DNA from: Gentiana macrophylla
Taxonomy: Eukaryota > Streptophyta > Magnoliopsida > Gentianales > Gentianaceae
Assembly: GCA_026214975.1 (NCBI GenBank)
Contig: CM047806.1
Coordinates: 79,593,599-79,657,598, forward strand
DNA: 64,000 nt
Direction of reading: 5' to 3'
Of this stretch, positions 48,633 through 60,198 are shown in pieces. The first letter of the stretch is position 1. Each line of letters opens with the position of its first letter. The notes under the pieces were generated by a model. It searched no databases. It saw only the letters and a program-made list of their open reading frames with translations, and had not been told where the DNA came from. A program made the translations under genes and the position numbers.

Positions 48633-51600
48633 TTTCTGAACAAACTCTGGTTCAGTCTTTTCAACTTCATCTTATGACTTATCCAAAGTGCCATCTTTCT
48701 CCCATTTTCCTAGTTTGTTCCAATAATGAACAAGAACCTTTTGCATATGTTGAAAAGACTCTAGTGCTTGTTCCCTTGATACTCCCTCTTGAATCGGTAA
48801 ATCTATGAAGACATTGTACATTTGAGAGTATAGAGCCAGTCTTTTCTCAGCTGGTTCTGAGAACTTAGCTATGAGTTCCATTTCTTCATTAGTGAACTCT
48901 CCTCTAGCTTTTTTCAGCTCAACCAGTTTCTCATCAATACAATCAAGAACTTGAGGCTTATCTTCTGCATTGACTTTTTTCAAGTCCAAACTTCCCCCTT
49001 AGTGACATCATCTTTGTTGTTCAAGCTCCTCATGTATGAGTTTAGGTGCTGTTGATTTGATGCCAAAATGGTTTGAGCAACAATTGAGTCTTTTGATGCA
49101 CTCTCTAATAAGATCAGTCTATCAACTACATTGTTGATGATGCCCTCCCATCTGTCTTGGGTATCAGTTTTTCTAGCCTCAGTTTCAATGGTTGTTTTTC
49201 TGATTGCGATAAGAGTATCATGACTGTCATATTTGAAACCGTTTAACCTTTTCTCCATGTTTTCTCTTTCAGTTTTTCTTTCCTCCATTGCCTTCAGAAC
49301 TTTTCTGAACACACTTAAGTTGTCTTTCTGAATTTTTATAAGCTCATTGAAGTAAAATATAATGGTGTCAGCTTGTATAGGTACATCGTCTTTTGATCCA
49401 GCTTTCTTTTCATCAACTTTGTCTTTTTTAGTTTCAGCTACTTTTGCTTCTTTAAGAGGAGAAGCAATTTGCTTAAGTTTCTCTTTGTAATCCACAGATT
49501 TTCTTCTCTCCTCAAACTATCTTTTTACTTCTTCCAGACTTGTCTGATCAAAGTCTCTAACTGGTGAAATATTCATATTGAACTCTTTATCAGATTCTCC
49601 ACAAGCTTTATTAGATTCAGTTTTTGCAATCTCAGGCATTGTTTTATTAGTTGGAGACTGATAACCTTCCTTTTCTTGATCTTCAGACTGACCGTCAGAG
49701 TAAGTTTTAGTTTCTTCACTGTCATTTGAACTTCCTTCAGATGATCCTTCTCTAGCAACATTCTTTGCCCCTTCTTTATCCTGTAGAGAGGCGAGAATCC
49801 CTTTTTGTAAATCAGGATTTCCTTAAGAATCATCATCATCATCATCATTGTCATTTTTCTTAGAAATCTCTCCTACAGCAGTTCGCTTCCAGTAACTATC
49901 TCTGATCAACACATATCCATTGTTCAAAAAATCATCAGTGTTGATCAGCTCAGACAAATGATTGATGTTGTATAGATTGAATACCCATTTCTCTGTGATT
50001 TCTATTTCAGCTAATTGACTTCTCTGATTAGATATGGAACTGTGTTTCCAATTCTGATAAGCATGCAGTCTCTTGCAGTCAGCTACAATCAGTTCTCAAA
50101 TATTAACAGATGATTCAGACTGAGTTGGGATAAATTCACTTTCCCTAGGAATCTTCAGATTGGATTCCATAGGAGCCTCAAATCTTACAGTTTCTTCAGT
50201 TTCAAGCTGATCAGTTTTGCTGGTTTCCCCTTTAGCAACAACTGGGATCACGTTGGTTTCAGTTCCAGTCAAAGGAACTGAGATGGGAGTTTCAGTTGCC
50301 AACTTTCCTTCAGCGGCAACAAGTTCTTCTTCATCAACTTGTCCAAGTTCCAGTTCTGCAACAGGTTCCTCTTCAGGTGTTGGTTCAACAGCCTGATCTT
50401 TTACTGGTTCAATAATCAGTTCAGCAACTGATACATTTTCTTTCTTATCTTCTGGAACTAATTCTTGTTCATTGACAAGCACATCCAGAGTGATGACTTG
50501 TACCGGTCTTGATTCAACCTCAGCAGCTTCTCTTTCTTGTGACTGAGAGTCTTCTAGTTCTTTGATAGATTCCTCATTTTTTTATTCAATTCTGGAGACT
50601 GACTTTTATGGTGTGGATCTTGATAAAGATATCAGATTAAGCATTTTGATCACACCGGGTCCAATCAGTTCTTCATCACTATTAGTCTCCTCATCATCAG
50701 CTCTCAGGAATTGTTCCCTCTGAGTTTCAGTTTCTGGTAGTGATGGAGCAACTTCTTGAAAGTTCTTTGCTGACTCTTCAACATGTATTTTCTCAGCAAT
50801 AGGTTATACTTCAGCAACGATTAGTTTTCTAGGTGTTTCTTCATTTCTAAGTTTCTTTCCTTGACTTTCAGCAACTGAGCTGGCTGATTTTTCTAGTGAA
50901 ACCTCTGCTGGTTTCTCAGTAACTTGTTTGGTTGTAACTTCTTCAAGTTTCCTCTTTCTTTCTCTCAGTCTTTCAAGATGTTCCAGTGCTTCAGTTGTAG
51001 TTTCAGTTTTCTTGGAAGACTTCTTCCTTTTCTTCTTGGGTTCAATTTCAGAACCTCCTGCCTTCCTTTTCTTTGATTTTTCTTCTTTGGCTGCAATTTG
51101 CCATCAACAACTGCAGTTTTCTTTCTTCTTACAATCCCAAAATGGTCAATAATCCTTTGGGCTAGGAGAGCAAGAGTCTTCTTGAGATAAAACCTCCATT
51201 TCTTCTCAGCATTCTTTTTCCTGGGTATATCGGAAGATTGAGGGACCAGTTGATCGAAGATATATCTTTGCCAGTAGAAATCCTCTTCGAACCAAATCAT
51301 ATAAAATAGATCTATCTTGGCGCCGGATAGATTACTGAAGTTGCCTGCATTTCTAATTACGCAATTTGCTAGCATCTTTGTCAGAAAACCGAATTCTGGC
51401 TTGAGCAGCCATGTTGATCCTGACAGTGATACATTTAAATCTCTTGAGATAGCAATGTCCTTCCATAATTTCTCTCGCTGTTCTTTAGATATTTTGAGAA
51501 CTGAGGTGAATCCAGATTTCTCAAATCAAATGATGTCTGCTATAAGGTTCTCAGTAACCTTAATCTCTTTTCCATTGATATGTGTAATGTATGTAAGTAC

Positions 51601-51813
51601 ATCTTCATTTTCAATTCTTTTGCTTCCAAATTCATAAATATCACCGATGCTGTCCAGGCATACATTTTTCAGGTTTATGTTAAATACTTGCTCCAATCCT
51701 TTGATTTTCCTGATTTTGTTTGCGATTTCTTTGGCTAGAGATGATTCTGTGTATTTAGCCACAAATTGATCTAGAGATATGATCATTCCGGGTTCATCTC
51801 TGATGAAGGCCAT
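48633..51813 (-). pseudogene. Envelope-like/acidic retroelement ORF, broken
   Basis: Starts MAFIRDEPGMIISLDQFV at 51813. The first ~95 residues include FGSKRIENEDVLTYIT and NGKEIKVTENLIADII, resembling the N-terminal domain found in plant retroelement second ORFs. An in-frame TGA at 51528-51526 interrupts it. The same frame then continues (FEKSGFTSVLKISKEQREKL) to about 51100, where a frameshift follows. Beyond is a Lys/Glu/Ser-rich region, then a Glu/Val/Pro-rich acidic stretch (50482-50096), a short EDQEKEGYQSP-type region around 49650, and a coiled-coil-like segment with EERKTERENMEKRL (49495-48980). It ends in EKRLALYSQM and YWNKLGKWEK (to about 48672). At least four stops or frameshifts. 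Coding similarity continues to the satellite junction, so the C-terminus is cut off. No catalytic motif. Confidence 0.5.
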
Positions 51814-51839
51814 GAATTCAGATGGTTGAATAAATTTAA

Positions 51840-52130
51840 AGATAGAGCAAATTCTTTTGAATTATAAAGAGAGAATAGAGTGTAAATGATTTTAGGTAAT
51901 ACACAAGGGTATTTATAAGTGGTAGATTAGGTAGTTGTAAAATCTGGGTGGGTAAAATAACATCTTGTCATTAATCATGTCAAGCGTTGGAATATGGAAA
52001 AAGCGGTGAGTGGAAAAGATGAACGGTTGAGATGAGTGTAGGGTACGACTGTTCATTAGTAGCTTATATCAATCGATATGGTATATCTCCAGCTGTCAAG
52101 ATTCAGCCTTGATCTTATCCAAACTTTGAG
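51840..52130 (-). promoter_or_regulatory. TATA promoter-like region upstream of the broken ORF
   Basis: On the minus strand CTTATAAATACCC (TATA near 51922-51910) lies about 100 bases before the ATG at 51813. Between them is an A/T-rich, plausible untranslated leader without ATG triplets in strong context. Upstream are CAACCGTTCATC-type words. This is the layout of a plant Pol II promoter, and it would let the second ORF be expressed apart from gag. Evidence is motif and spacing only. Confidence 0.4.
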
Positions 52131-52581
52131 TCAGTCGTCCGTTCAGTTCAGTTTCAAAACTTAGTTGAGCAGATAACTCAGTTTTGATTTCGAATTCAGC
52201 TTTTATCTGTAAAACAAATTAAGAACTTTTTGGTACCTATATCTGTTTGAGTCCTTTTTGTTTAATTTTTGTATTTCTGTAAGTCTTAGATGACTCATCA
52301 GTTTTATACTTATGCCATTCTTGATATTTTGACTGTGTGTGATCAGCTTTCACAAACATCTTATTTTTAGATTCAAACATCCTTTTCTTGAGGATTTTGT
52401 GAAGCTGAGTGATCACAGGTCCATTTCAGTCTCCATCAGTAGGAAAGACTCTCCATTTCCCCCTAAATCTTTTATTCCATGAATGATTATCATTTTTAAA
52501 TGGATGTTAATTGAATGTCTTGTAACTGATCTCTGATCAGTTTTGCCTTTTTCAGTGCTCTGATATTTTCTGTAGAATCTT

Positions 52582-53042
52582 TCAGTTTATTGTTTGCCAT
52601 CGATCGATTTTTACGATTTTGTCGATTTGAGTTGAGACCGGTGAGTAATTATCAGTTCTAATTTTATCAGTATTCTGAGTTCTTGACTGTTGTGCAGCTA
52701 TAAACTTAGGTGCAACTGTACTAGGTCTAAACTTAGAATATTGCTGACTATCAAGCCCTAAACCTGATATGTCTCCAAATGGTTTTCCAGGTTTGAATTG
52801 AACATTGGGAATTGGATCAACTGATGATTCTGTGATATTTATTACTTCTGTTAATTCATCAGTTGAGCAAGTCTCCTTCGTTTCATTATTATCCTTGATA
52901 AGATTGATCTCAACAGTCAATCTTAGAACTTCAGTTTTCAGTAGATCTTTTTCCTTTTTGACATTCTCATAATTCTTTTGAATTACCTCTAATTCCTTTA
53001 TGAGTATGTCCAAGGTTTCATTGAAATCCTCATTTCAATGAT
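52582..53042 (-). pseudogene. Coiled-coil gag-like fragment
   Basis: About 150 residues, open from near 53042 to a stop at 52584-52582. The N-terminal part (LDILIKELEVIQKNYENVKK, then KDLLKTEVLRLT) has heptad spacing of Leu/Ile typical of a coiled coil. The C-terminal part is Ser/Thr-rich with KPFGDISGLGLDSQQYSKF, reminiscent of the (T/S)GLGF motif of SIRE-type gag. It lacks the CCHC knuckle and a natural start, so it is the middle to C-terminal part of a gag. A shifted frame continues LKDSTENIRALKKAKL to about 52500, suggesting a frameshift at the stop. Confidence 0.45.
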
Positions 53043-53580
53043 TGTTTATGGCAGTGTGGGTGTTGGATGTAGATTCAAAGTAATCAATGATTTGTGCAGA
53101 AGAAAAACAAGCCGAAGACTCAGGAAATAGACCCTCAGGGTGTTCCAACCCAACAACTCAACCAGAAATAACTGCTGTCAAACTAAATCATAAAATTACT
53201 GAAAGGAATACTATCATCCATTACAACCGACATTACTAACAAGAAAGAACAACTTCACTACTTGCAACAATGCCTTATTGGAAAGAACAACTATAAAAGG
53301 AAAAGTAAAGCACAAAATACTTCAATGCTCCATCCTAAGCTAGCACTTCAAGGTTATCATCAAACTCATCATGTACCTGCAACCTTCTTATTCCAAATTA
53401 AAGAGTAAGATCATGCATGAAGCTTAGTAAAGAGAAAGAAGATCAAAAGGGAGATTCATGCTTGTCATAAGCCGGGAGATATGACATGAATTTACTTCAT
53501 CCATTTCACAAACAATTTAGAGAGTAACTTAGAACATTTAGAAAAAAAAACCACCATTAAAATACTATTATGGCCTGAAA

Positions 53581-53603
53581 CTGTCACACCCAGGGTGTGA
53601 CAG
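53581..53603. repeat. Perfect inverted repeat
   Basis: CTGTCACACCC and its complement GGGTGTGACAG are separated by a single A. It could form a hairpin or bind a dimeric factor. It lies in the Ty3 LTR; no function is known to me. Confidence 0.85.
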
Positions 53604-54028
53604 AGGCTGTTTTGTAAATGCAATTTTCAAGTTCATAGTCAATGCACAAAAACATGCCTACTTACTAAATTAGTTTATCTTGCACGTACTTTTTATGTTG
53701 TATTAATTACTTACTAGCAATGTTCATATCCTACTGATCGAACATACATAAACCAACTAACAACACATTCTTTACTTGTCTACTAACCATAGCATGTTCG
53801 TGTATTGTCTATCATGTTCATACTTCATGTCTACTTACTTACTTAACTTGACATATCATTGTTCTTGTACCTTACTTACATAACATAACATAACATAACA
53901 TACGGGTCTGGTGCAACATGGCTAATATGACTAACCATACCACCAACTTGGGACATAAGTACCCAAGGTACTCCGTAGAATACGTCGTCTTAAGAACGAC
54001 ATGGCTAATACAGCTAGTCATACCTCCA

Positions 54029-55614
54029 TGTTTAGGGTGAATTTATAGTGTTTTTAACGATATATTTTATATCAATTTCCCCCGTATATGTATTATTTTC
54101 ATAGAAATAGGGCTTTATATTTAAATATTGAGTAAATGATGTTTTTAATAGTTAAATCTCAAAACGTAACGATTTATGTGCGTAATTGATGATTTTATGT
54201 TATTTTGGAAATACGTTACGCTTTGGTATGTTTTCCTATTGTTGTAGATACTCATTGATGATGGGAGAGAGGATTTTAGAGAGCCAAATTCGTGATAAGA
54301 AAGGATCAATCAAAGTTATGGAAGATTGAAAGATATAAGGAAAGAAATCAATCAAGATAAATGCCGGAAAATCAGGATTCCGGGTAGTGACGACCTTCCG
54401 ACGCAGTTCTTGATATGATATAAACTGATTTGACTCTCGACCTCAAGAGAAGAGTTGTAGGGCTTGAAGATAGGATTCTACAGGATTTTGAATCACTCCA
54501 TTCCGACTTACGAGGCCCGAGATATGAGCGTTACAAGTTTAGATGCTGTTGCTGAAAATACAGGACGAGCGTCCGGAATCTTCAAACGGGCGTCCGCCAC
54601 GGTTATCAGTAGTGACCGACTTAAAAGTCTATAAAAGCAGCTGCGATTCCAACCCTAATTACATCAGATTTTTCATACGAAAATTACACGCATAATGAGC
54701 CGCTTTACGGGAGCTTTCAAGGCCGATCACCCGAGCCTTGTGCTCGGGTGATCGGGGTTAGATTAGGTCTTTTATTTTGTTTGTTTTTCCTTCGTTTCTT
54801 GAACCATGATGATGTTTTGAGGTTGAATAAACATGGAGCAGCCATGGATATCTTTCTGCAGCAGTTTTTACTTTCTTTCTCTGGATATCTTGTAAGTTTA
54901 AATTCCAAGTTCAGTATCTTTTCTATGATTATTTGTTATTGCAAATTTATATCGAAAGATGTTTGCGATTGATGTTTACCGTAGGGCGAAAGTCGGTGTA
55001 AACGCGAGATCACCATAGGAAAGAATAGACGCGTTTTGATCTATGTCAAACGAAAGTTGATAGGTTGAATGTCTAGGTTGTTAGATCTAGAAAATCTTGC
55101 ACCTTGGTTTATTTTATGATGCGTTAATCTCCGTAAATCGAAAGATAGAGATTGATAGGGCGAATTCATCTACTAAAGTAGGAATTCATACGTTTGATAG
55201 GTGAAACCACAACTTGAATTAAATCATTATAAGATAATCTAGGGAAGAAATTAAGGGTTGCGGGATGGTGGATTATGATTTGTTCCATGTTTAGTCGCTT
55301 CAGTCATTATCATGTTCGTTAGATAGATTTATTGTTGTAGTTTAGATTTATTTTATGTTGATCGTAATTATCCTTCACGGCTTTGGATTAACAATCCTCT
55401 GTCGATTTACTTTTCCGCTTTAGTTTAGGTTTAGGTTAATAAAGAAGAATTAATAAGTTAGATTCGACAGCCCAATTCCCTAAGGATCGATACCCGTACT
55501 TATCCAACTTTACTAGCAACTACCCGGTATTCGGCCGGTTAGGAGGTAGTTTTGCATGGTAGTATAGGTTTTATAAATTTTCTTTTGTTTTAATGATGCA
55601 AAATCTCCCCAACA
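54029..55614 (+). mobile_element. Solo LTR (1.6 kb) inserted in the Ty3 LTR
   Basis: Begins TGTTTAGGGTGAATTTATAG and ends AATCTCCCCAACA. It is flanked by a perfect 5-bp target duplication CTCCA (54024-54028 and 55615-55619). A TATA-like CTATAAAAGC at 54629-54638 sits in a promoter-like context and suggests plus orientation. It has no coding; the two overlapping open frames near 54717-54972 are fortuitous. TGTT...AACA ends with no PBS or PPT alongside indicate a solo LTR left by LTR-LTR recombination. Superfamily not established. Confidence 0.85.
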
Positions 55615-57502
55615 CTCCACACGGGACTTGAGTACCCGTGGTACTCCGTACAGTACATTGCTAGGTCACTAACTATAACCACGTAGGAGCACATAAAGCA
55701 CATAGATTCCACGTTAAAATCCATAACTAACTTACTAGAGCATTCAAAGGCCGTAACAACACCGAACTCCCATCCTATCTCCACTATTGCTAACTTAAAC
55801 GCATAAAACATAAAGGTAACTAGAAAGCATAATAACTTTCTAAAAACATTTTGGCAAATACCCGGCAGCACATAAGCATGTCTGGTTTCGTGCAGTTTAA
55901 CATAAAACATTCTTCAAACAACTTAACAACATAATCTTTAAACTAATAACGGAACCTTATGATAAGAAAAACTCCTTACCGTACATTGCGAGATACTCCT
56001 AGCAATTTACTGAGTCTACGAACTCCTATTACAAAACAATTAAATCTAACATTAATTCTATGTCAAAAACAACGATTTTACGACGATACGATAACGAACC
56101 CTAATTTTTAGGGATAGGGCTGAATTGAACTGAATAGATCGAGAAAAATACCTTTCTGGAAATATTAGATGGCTTAGGTAAAATTGTTCTTCTCGTTATT
56201 ATGATTGTTTTGATTGTTTGAATCTGCAAAACGGATCAACGGAACAATTAAAGGGATATTTTCTCCTACGCTGCCGACGGAAAAAGAAATTGGGGGTGAG
56301 GTCTTCAAGTCGCAGCTTCTCTGTTCCAAATTCCAATATGCGTAGAGCATATTTGAAAGGTTATGGATTTATATAGTTTTTTTTACTTTTATTTTACTTT
56401 TCCTTTTAAAAATAGGATTTTAGGAAAAATAATTCTCTTTTTCTTTCCCTTTTTATTTATCCTTCATTTTAAATGGAAAAATAACTAAAAATAAAAGACT
56501 ACGAAATCTCTTGAACTGATGAAAATACACTTATAAGAATTACGGGGTTTTACATTCTCCCCTCCTTATAAGAAGTTTCGTCCTCGAAACATGAAGTACC
56601 TGGCAATGCATCCAATGCAAACACTCTAGAAGGTCCACCCGTTTTACTCTTGGAAGAAGTTGGAGAAAGGTTTGTCGGAACACGCCTATTAGGACCCTCT
56701 TTAGACATGTGTCCTGGTTGCCCACACTGATAACACACAGACGAACCGAACCTACACACCCCATAGTGAGGTTTAGAATACTTAGGGCACAAAAGATGAG
56801 AGAAAGTCATTTGAAATTTGTCCTTACTAATACCGGGAGCCTTATTTCCCTCTATCTCATCATGTGTCCTCTTGTCTCCAACACGCGCTGTAGTGGACTT
56901 GTTGATACGCTCAACCCTGGGGGCACGGTCCAATAAGTCTGCCATATCCCAAGGAAGGAACTCCAGATAATCTGTCTTGAATCTTGTGGTGCAAACATTC
57001 CTCAAACTTATCTGTCAACACCTTCTCATTAGTAAACATCCCTGGCACATACTGACTTAGCTCATCAAACTTGTGGGAGTACTCCAAAACCGACATATCT
57101 CCTTGCTCTAACCTGAAAAAATCTGCATCCTTTTGTGAACGGGCTGAGGAAGGGAAATACTTTCCATAAAAAAACTCCTTAAAGGTTTTCCAATCTGATT
57201 AAGGTCCCCTAGTTTCCATGACTGTCTCGCTCCTTTGCTGTGCACCCTCTTTCAGAAATGATGCACCCAAGCTAGGACACTTATTCTCATGCACTTCCAA
57301 TATCTCTAAAAGCCTTTCCTCCCTGTCATCCCTATCTCGCATGTAGTTCATGAACATCTGCATCATTGAATCATTCTGAACTCCGGAACCACTTTCTACA
57401 CCGGAACCTGTATGAAAGACTATAAGACCTGGAGTGAACTGTGTCCCGAACAAGCCTGTAAAAGGAACCTGTTGATATTGTTCTAAGGTACCATGTTGAA
57501 AT

Positions 57503-58185
57503 TGTTAGGAAATCTACGCGGGAACGCAGCGGAATTCAAAAATTTATTTCCTTTTAACCAGGATCGACTTCGTTTAAGCAATAAACAAATAAGCTAAAGA
57601 CGGTGGTTACCTTGGTTGATCTAAAAGATCGACGCTTTGACCATCTAAGGAGAGTAGTTCTGCATAGAGCCGCCTAAGTGTTCGGCCTCTACCGCTAGTC
57701 CACACGAACAGCCCGCCGGAATCCCATCATGGAATGCTATTGGAAAACTCCGGTTGCTAGACCGGCCCTTTTCCCTTCTCTCAAACACTCTATAGGATGC
57801 TCTCTATATAATACAAGAACTATTAATTCTTGGAATTGTGATGTACAAAAGAGCTTGACACCCACTTCTTTTTTATAGGAAAAGTGGCGCCCCAAATATG
57901 AGTGGAGGAGAAGAAAACCTTTTTCCAATAATCTAAGGAAAATATATTTGATTGATTTATCTCATTAATATTCAATATCTTATATTAAATATTTCTAATA
58001 TATTGTCAATATCTTATATTGACTATATTTATCTTATTACCATAAATCAATTTACACATGTGTGCAAATCTATAGTCATTAATATCTAATATTAATATAT
58101 GACAATACTATTTATTTTATTAATCAATGTGCACAATCCAAATACATATAATGTACTTGGAAAGTGACGCCTCATACATATATCC

Positions 58186-58264
<79 letters not shown>

Positions 58265-59502
58265 TAATCAATTAATATAATACTATGATGAATTAATTTG
58301 CAAAATATATGTGTATCAATATACATATATATTTTAAACACATATACAACATATGTATATTTAATTAATCAACATAATTAATATCTTTTATTTAATTTAT
58401 TCATAATAAATAAATACCATAATATTAATTTACCACTATAACCTTTATAGTCTCTAGATAAACCTTCCTTATTTGGTTATCATCTATAACCACATTTTAA
58501 TCCGGCTAGATGTTCTTATGTGTGTGACCCGATAGGCTTCCGAATATGTTGGCCGTAGACACAAAGTGTAAATTACGAAAACACCCTTCATGCCTAACGA
58601 TCACGGGATAGCGTCTAGCAACACACCGTGACCCCCAATCATCGGAAGAGTCAAATGCAATGACTACTACCTTTCATGTGAAATATTACCGTGTAACTTA
58701 CAATCCTATCGCTGTAATAATATCCATACAGTCGTTAGTCGAGTGTCAAAACATCAACGACCATATCTTATAATCCGGATATCAAGCTCTCTCAAAGTAA
58801 CTCATTTACTTCCATTTTGCAAAGATTCACGAGAGTAAGACATTCCTTATAAGAAGGCCCTTTCGGATATTCACCCCTACTAATATGGTACAAGATTCAC
58901 AGATGACTAGACATGTATATTCCGCATGCTTCAGTATCACACCCAATCACTACCGCATGATCGCCCCTGGCTATGGGAAACCTCAATGGTGTCAAAGCAT
59001 GACAATCCACACCATGATGCCATGACTTTGGTCCAAAGGATAAATACACAACCGTCACATAGTGTGACACTTATCCGTGTAAGTGGGTCAGTCTAACGTA
59101 CGCATTCTCTAATACACGTCCATGTACAGTCCAAGTGTCTCTACACTTCGATAGACGAGATCTATCCCTGTCCTTAAAGACAGAACACATCTAATACGTG
59201 CTAGCCTGTTCATACTATCAATGCCCTCTTTAATAGTACATCAGCCTAGAGACATTTAAGTATCAAACTTATTAAAGTGATTAGAGATCTCATCAACCAT
59301 AATCACCTATCATGGTTTCTCTATCACAGTTAATACTAAGGTTGTTATCATATAACAATTCATAATTGGTTCTTTAAAAAGAACATATTTATGACAACAG
59401 AAAATCCATTTAATATATGTATAAACACAATGAAATAGTAGAAATGATCCGACCCGGTCGGATCCGGTCCAACCCGATTGGGTTTAGGACACTATTTCAA
59501 CA
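57503..59502 (-). mobile_element. Solo LTR (2.0 kb) inserted in gag
   Basis: Plus-strand ends are TGTTAGGAAATC and ATTTCAACA (TGTT...AACA). It is flanked by GAAAT (57498-57502) and GAAAC (59503-59507), a 5-bp target duplication with one change. The gag reading resumes on each side. No PBS or PPT lies next to either end, so it is a solo LTR. Minus orientation is preferred because a TATTATATAGAGAG stretch near 57810-57797 resembles the TATA-AGAGAG start region of the copia LTRs here, and CGCTGCG...TTCCTAACA is a copia-like 3' end. Contains an (AT)n tract. Confidence 0.82.
58188..58261. repeat. (AT)n microsatellite
   Basis: About 74 bp of pure TA dinucleotides inside the 2 kb solo LTR. Confidence 0.98.
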
Positions 59503-59915
59503 GAAACTTGCTGACGGACCTACCTTCTGGTGGATGTGAGGGTCATGATGTGGTGGTGGAGAGATAGCCTGACGAGAAGTTGGTGGTAGCATTTCTGAAG
59601 TAGTCCTGGAATGGACATCTGATGCATGATGTTGAGGCCTTTGGGAAAGCAGTTGAGGCTGGTCTTGAGATCGGCCCTGATTTCATACACGTCGCTTCCC
59701 TTGTGTCCTCAGTAGGGGTGAAGGGACCGGTTCTAATGATGCTGTAGGATCCTGAGTTGAGCTATTTGCTCTGGAACGGGTAACTCTCCTATCACCTGCC
59801 ATCTATGCAAAAGAAGGAAAGTTCTAGAACCACCCTCTAACTAAGGTCAAACCTAACGATCAACATCCTAGACAACAGTGTTTACGCCCAAGTTTCCCTA
59901 ACTTAGGCTCTGATA

Positions 59916-59928
59916 CCAACTGTTACGC
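59916..59928 (-). promoter_or_regulatory. PBS of the Ty3 element
   Basis: On the minus strand TGGTATCAGAGCC, an exact initiator-Met-type PBS, starts two bases after the LTR end. It marks the 5' LTR boundary at 59931 and confirms the minus orientation of the element. Confidence 0.9.
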
Positions 59929-59930
59929 CC

Positions 59931-60198
59931 CTGTCCACAATACCGAGTCCTTATCCGGGCATAGGACGTTCGGCACGTGACATCTAGTGTAAACCCTAAA
60001 TCCCACGTAAGCCTCATGTCAATTCAGAGTAATCAATGATTCTTGCGGAAGAAAAACATGCCGAAGACTCAGGAAATAGACCCTCAGGGTGTTCAAACAC
60101 AACAACTCAACCAGAAGTAACTGTTGTCAAACTAAATCATATATTACTGAAAGGAATACTATCATCCATTACAACCGACATGACTGAAAAGAAAGAAC
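59931..60198 (-). repeat. 5' LTR of the Ty3 element (end part only in window)
   Basis: On the plus strand it starts TGTTACGCCCCTGTCC. From 60022 it matches the 3' LTR at 53073-53242. It is cut at 60198 by the second copia element; the remainder should lie beyond the window. A reading frame at 60036-60245 runs from this LTR into the copia LTR and is not a gene. Confidence 0.85.

Larger units (their letters stand above)
48633..53072 (-). mobile_element. Remnant of a minus-strand LTR retroelement (SIRE-like?)
   Basis: Between the satellite edge and the Ty3 LTR lie minus-strand remnants in this transcriptional order: a coiled-coil gag-like piece (53042-52582), a non-coding gap with a promoter-like region, and a long acidic ORF with several breaks (51813-48633). 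Neither LTR is present. The right side is cut by the Ty3 LTR fragment at 53073 and the left side by the satellite. A coiled-coil gag with a SGLGLDSQ-like motif plus a long coiled-coil/acidic second ORF is the composition of SIRE/Maximus copia elements (gag, pol, envelope-like), with pol missing here. The family call is inference; other plant retroelements with an extra ORF are possible. Confidence 0.5.
53073..56554 (-). repeat. 3' LTR of Ty3 element (TR-GAG-like), truncated and interrupted
   Basis: Read on the minus strand it starts TGTAAAACCCCGTAATTC at 56554, right after the gag-derived reading frame, and runs leftwards. The segment 53073-53242 matches 60022-60198 of the 5' LTR almost base for base (AGAAAAACA(A/T)GCCGAAG, GAAATAGACCCTCAGGG, GGAATACTATCATCCATTAC). 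The last ~90 bases of the LTR (equivalent to 59931-60021) are missing at 53073, so this end was lost by deletion. A solo LTR interrupts it at 54029-55614. Without the insertion about 1.9 kb remain. Confidence 0.82.
56550..59802 (-). pseudogene. Ty3-type gag, broken, fused to the 3' end of the polyprotein
   Basis: Starts MAGDRRVTRSRANSS at 59802. An in-frame TGA at 59685-59683 interrupts an Arg/Ser/Gln/Pro-rich N-terminus, which reads on in the same frame. A 2 kb solo LTR (57503-59502) then splits it. Downstream come MNYMRDRDDREERLLEIL (to 57199), the retrotransposon-gag core with SVLEYSHKFDELSQYVPGM (57093 on), and a zinc-knuckle region CYQCGQPGHMSKEG (about 56735-56694). The last Cys of the CCHC knuckle is Gly, and an upstream paired Cys is Tyr (CPKY). 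After RVFALDAL, where protease should start, the frame goes directly into CFEDETSYKEGRM-stop, which resembles the extreme C-terminus of Ty3 polyproteins. Protease, RT, RNase H and integrase are thus deleted. Several frameshifts add to the damage. Confidence 0.82.

Noticed and set aside
50928..51637. Plus-strand ORFs rich in Ser/Phe/Leu
   Set aside because: Antisense shadows of the Lys/Glu-rich minus-strand retroelement ORF.
55590..55910. 106-residue minus-strand ORF
   Set aside because: Spans the solo LTR end, its target duplication and the Ty3 LTR; no domain.
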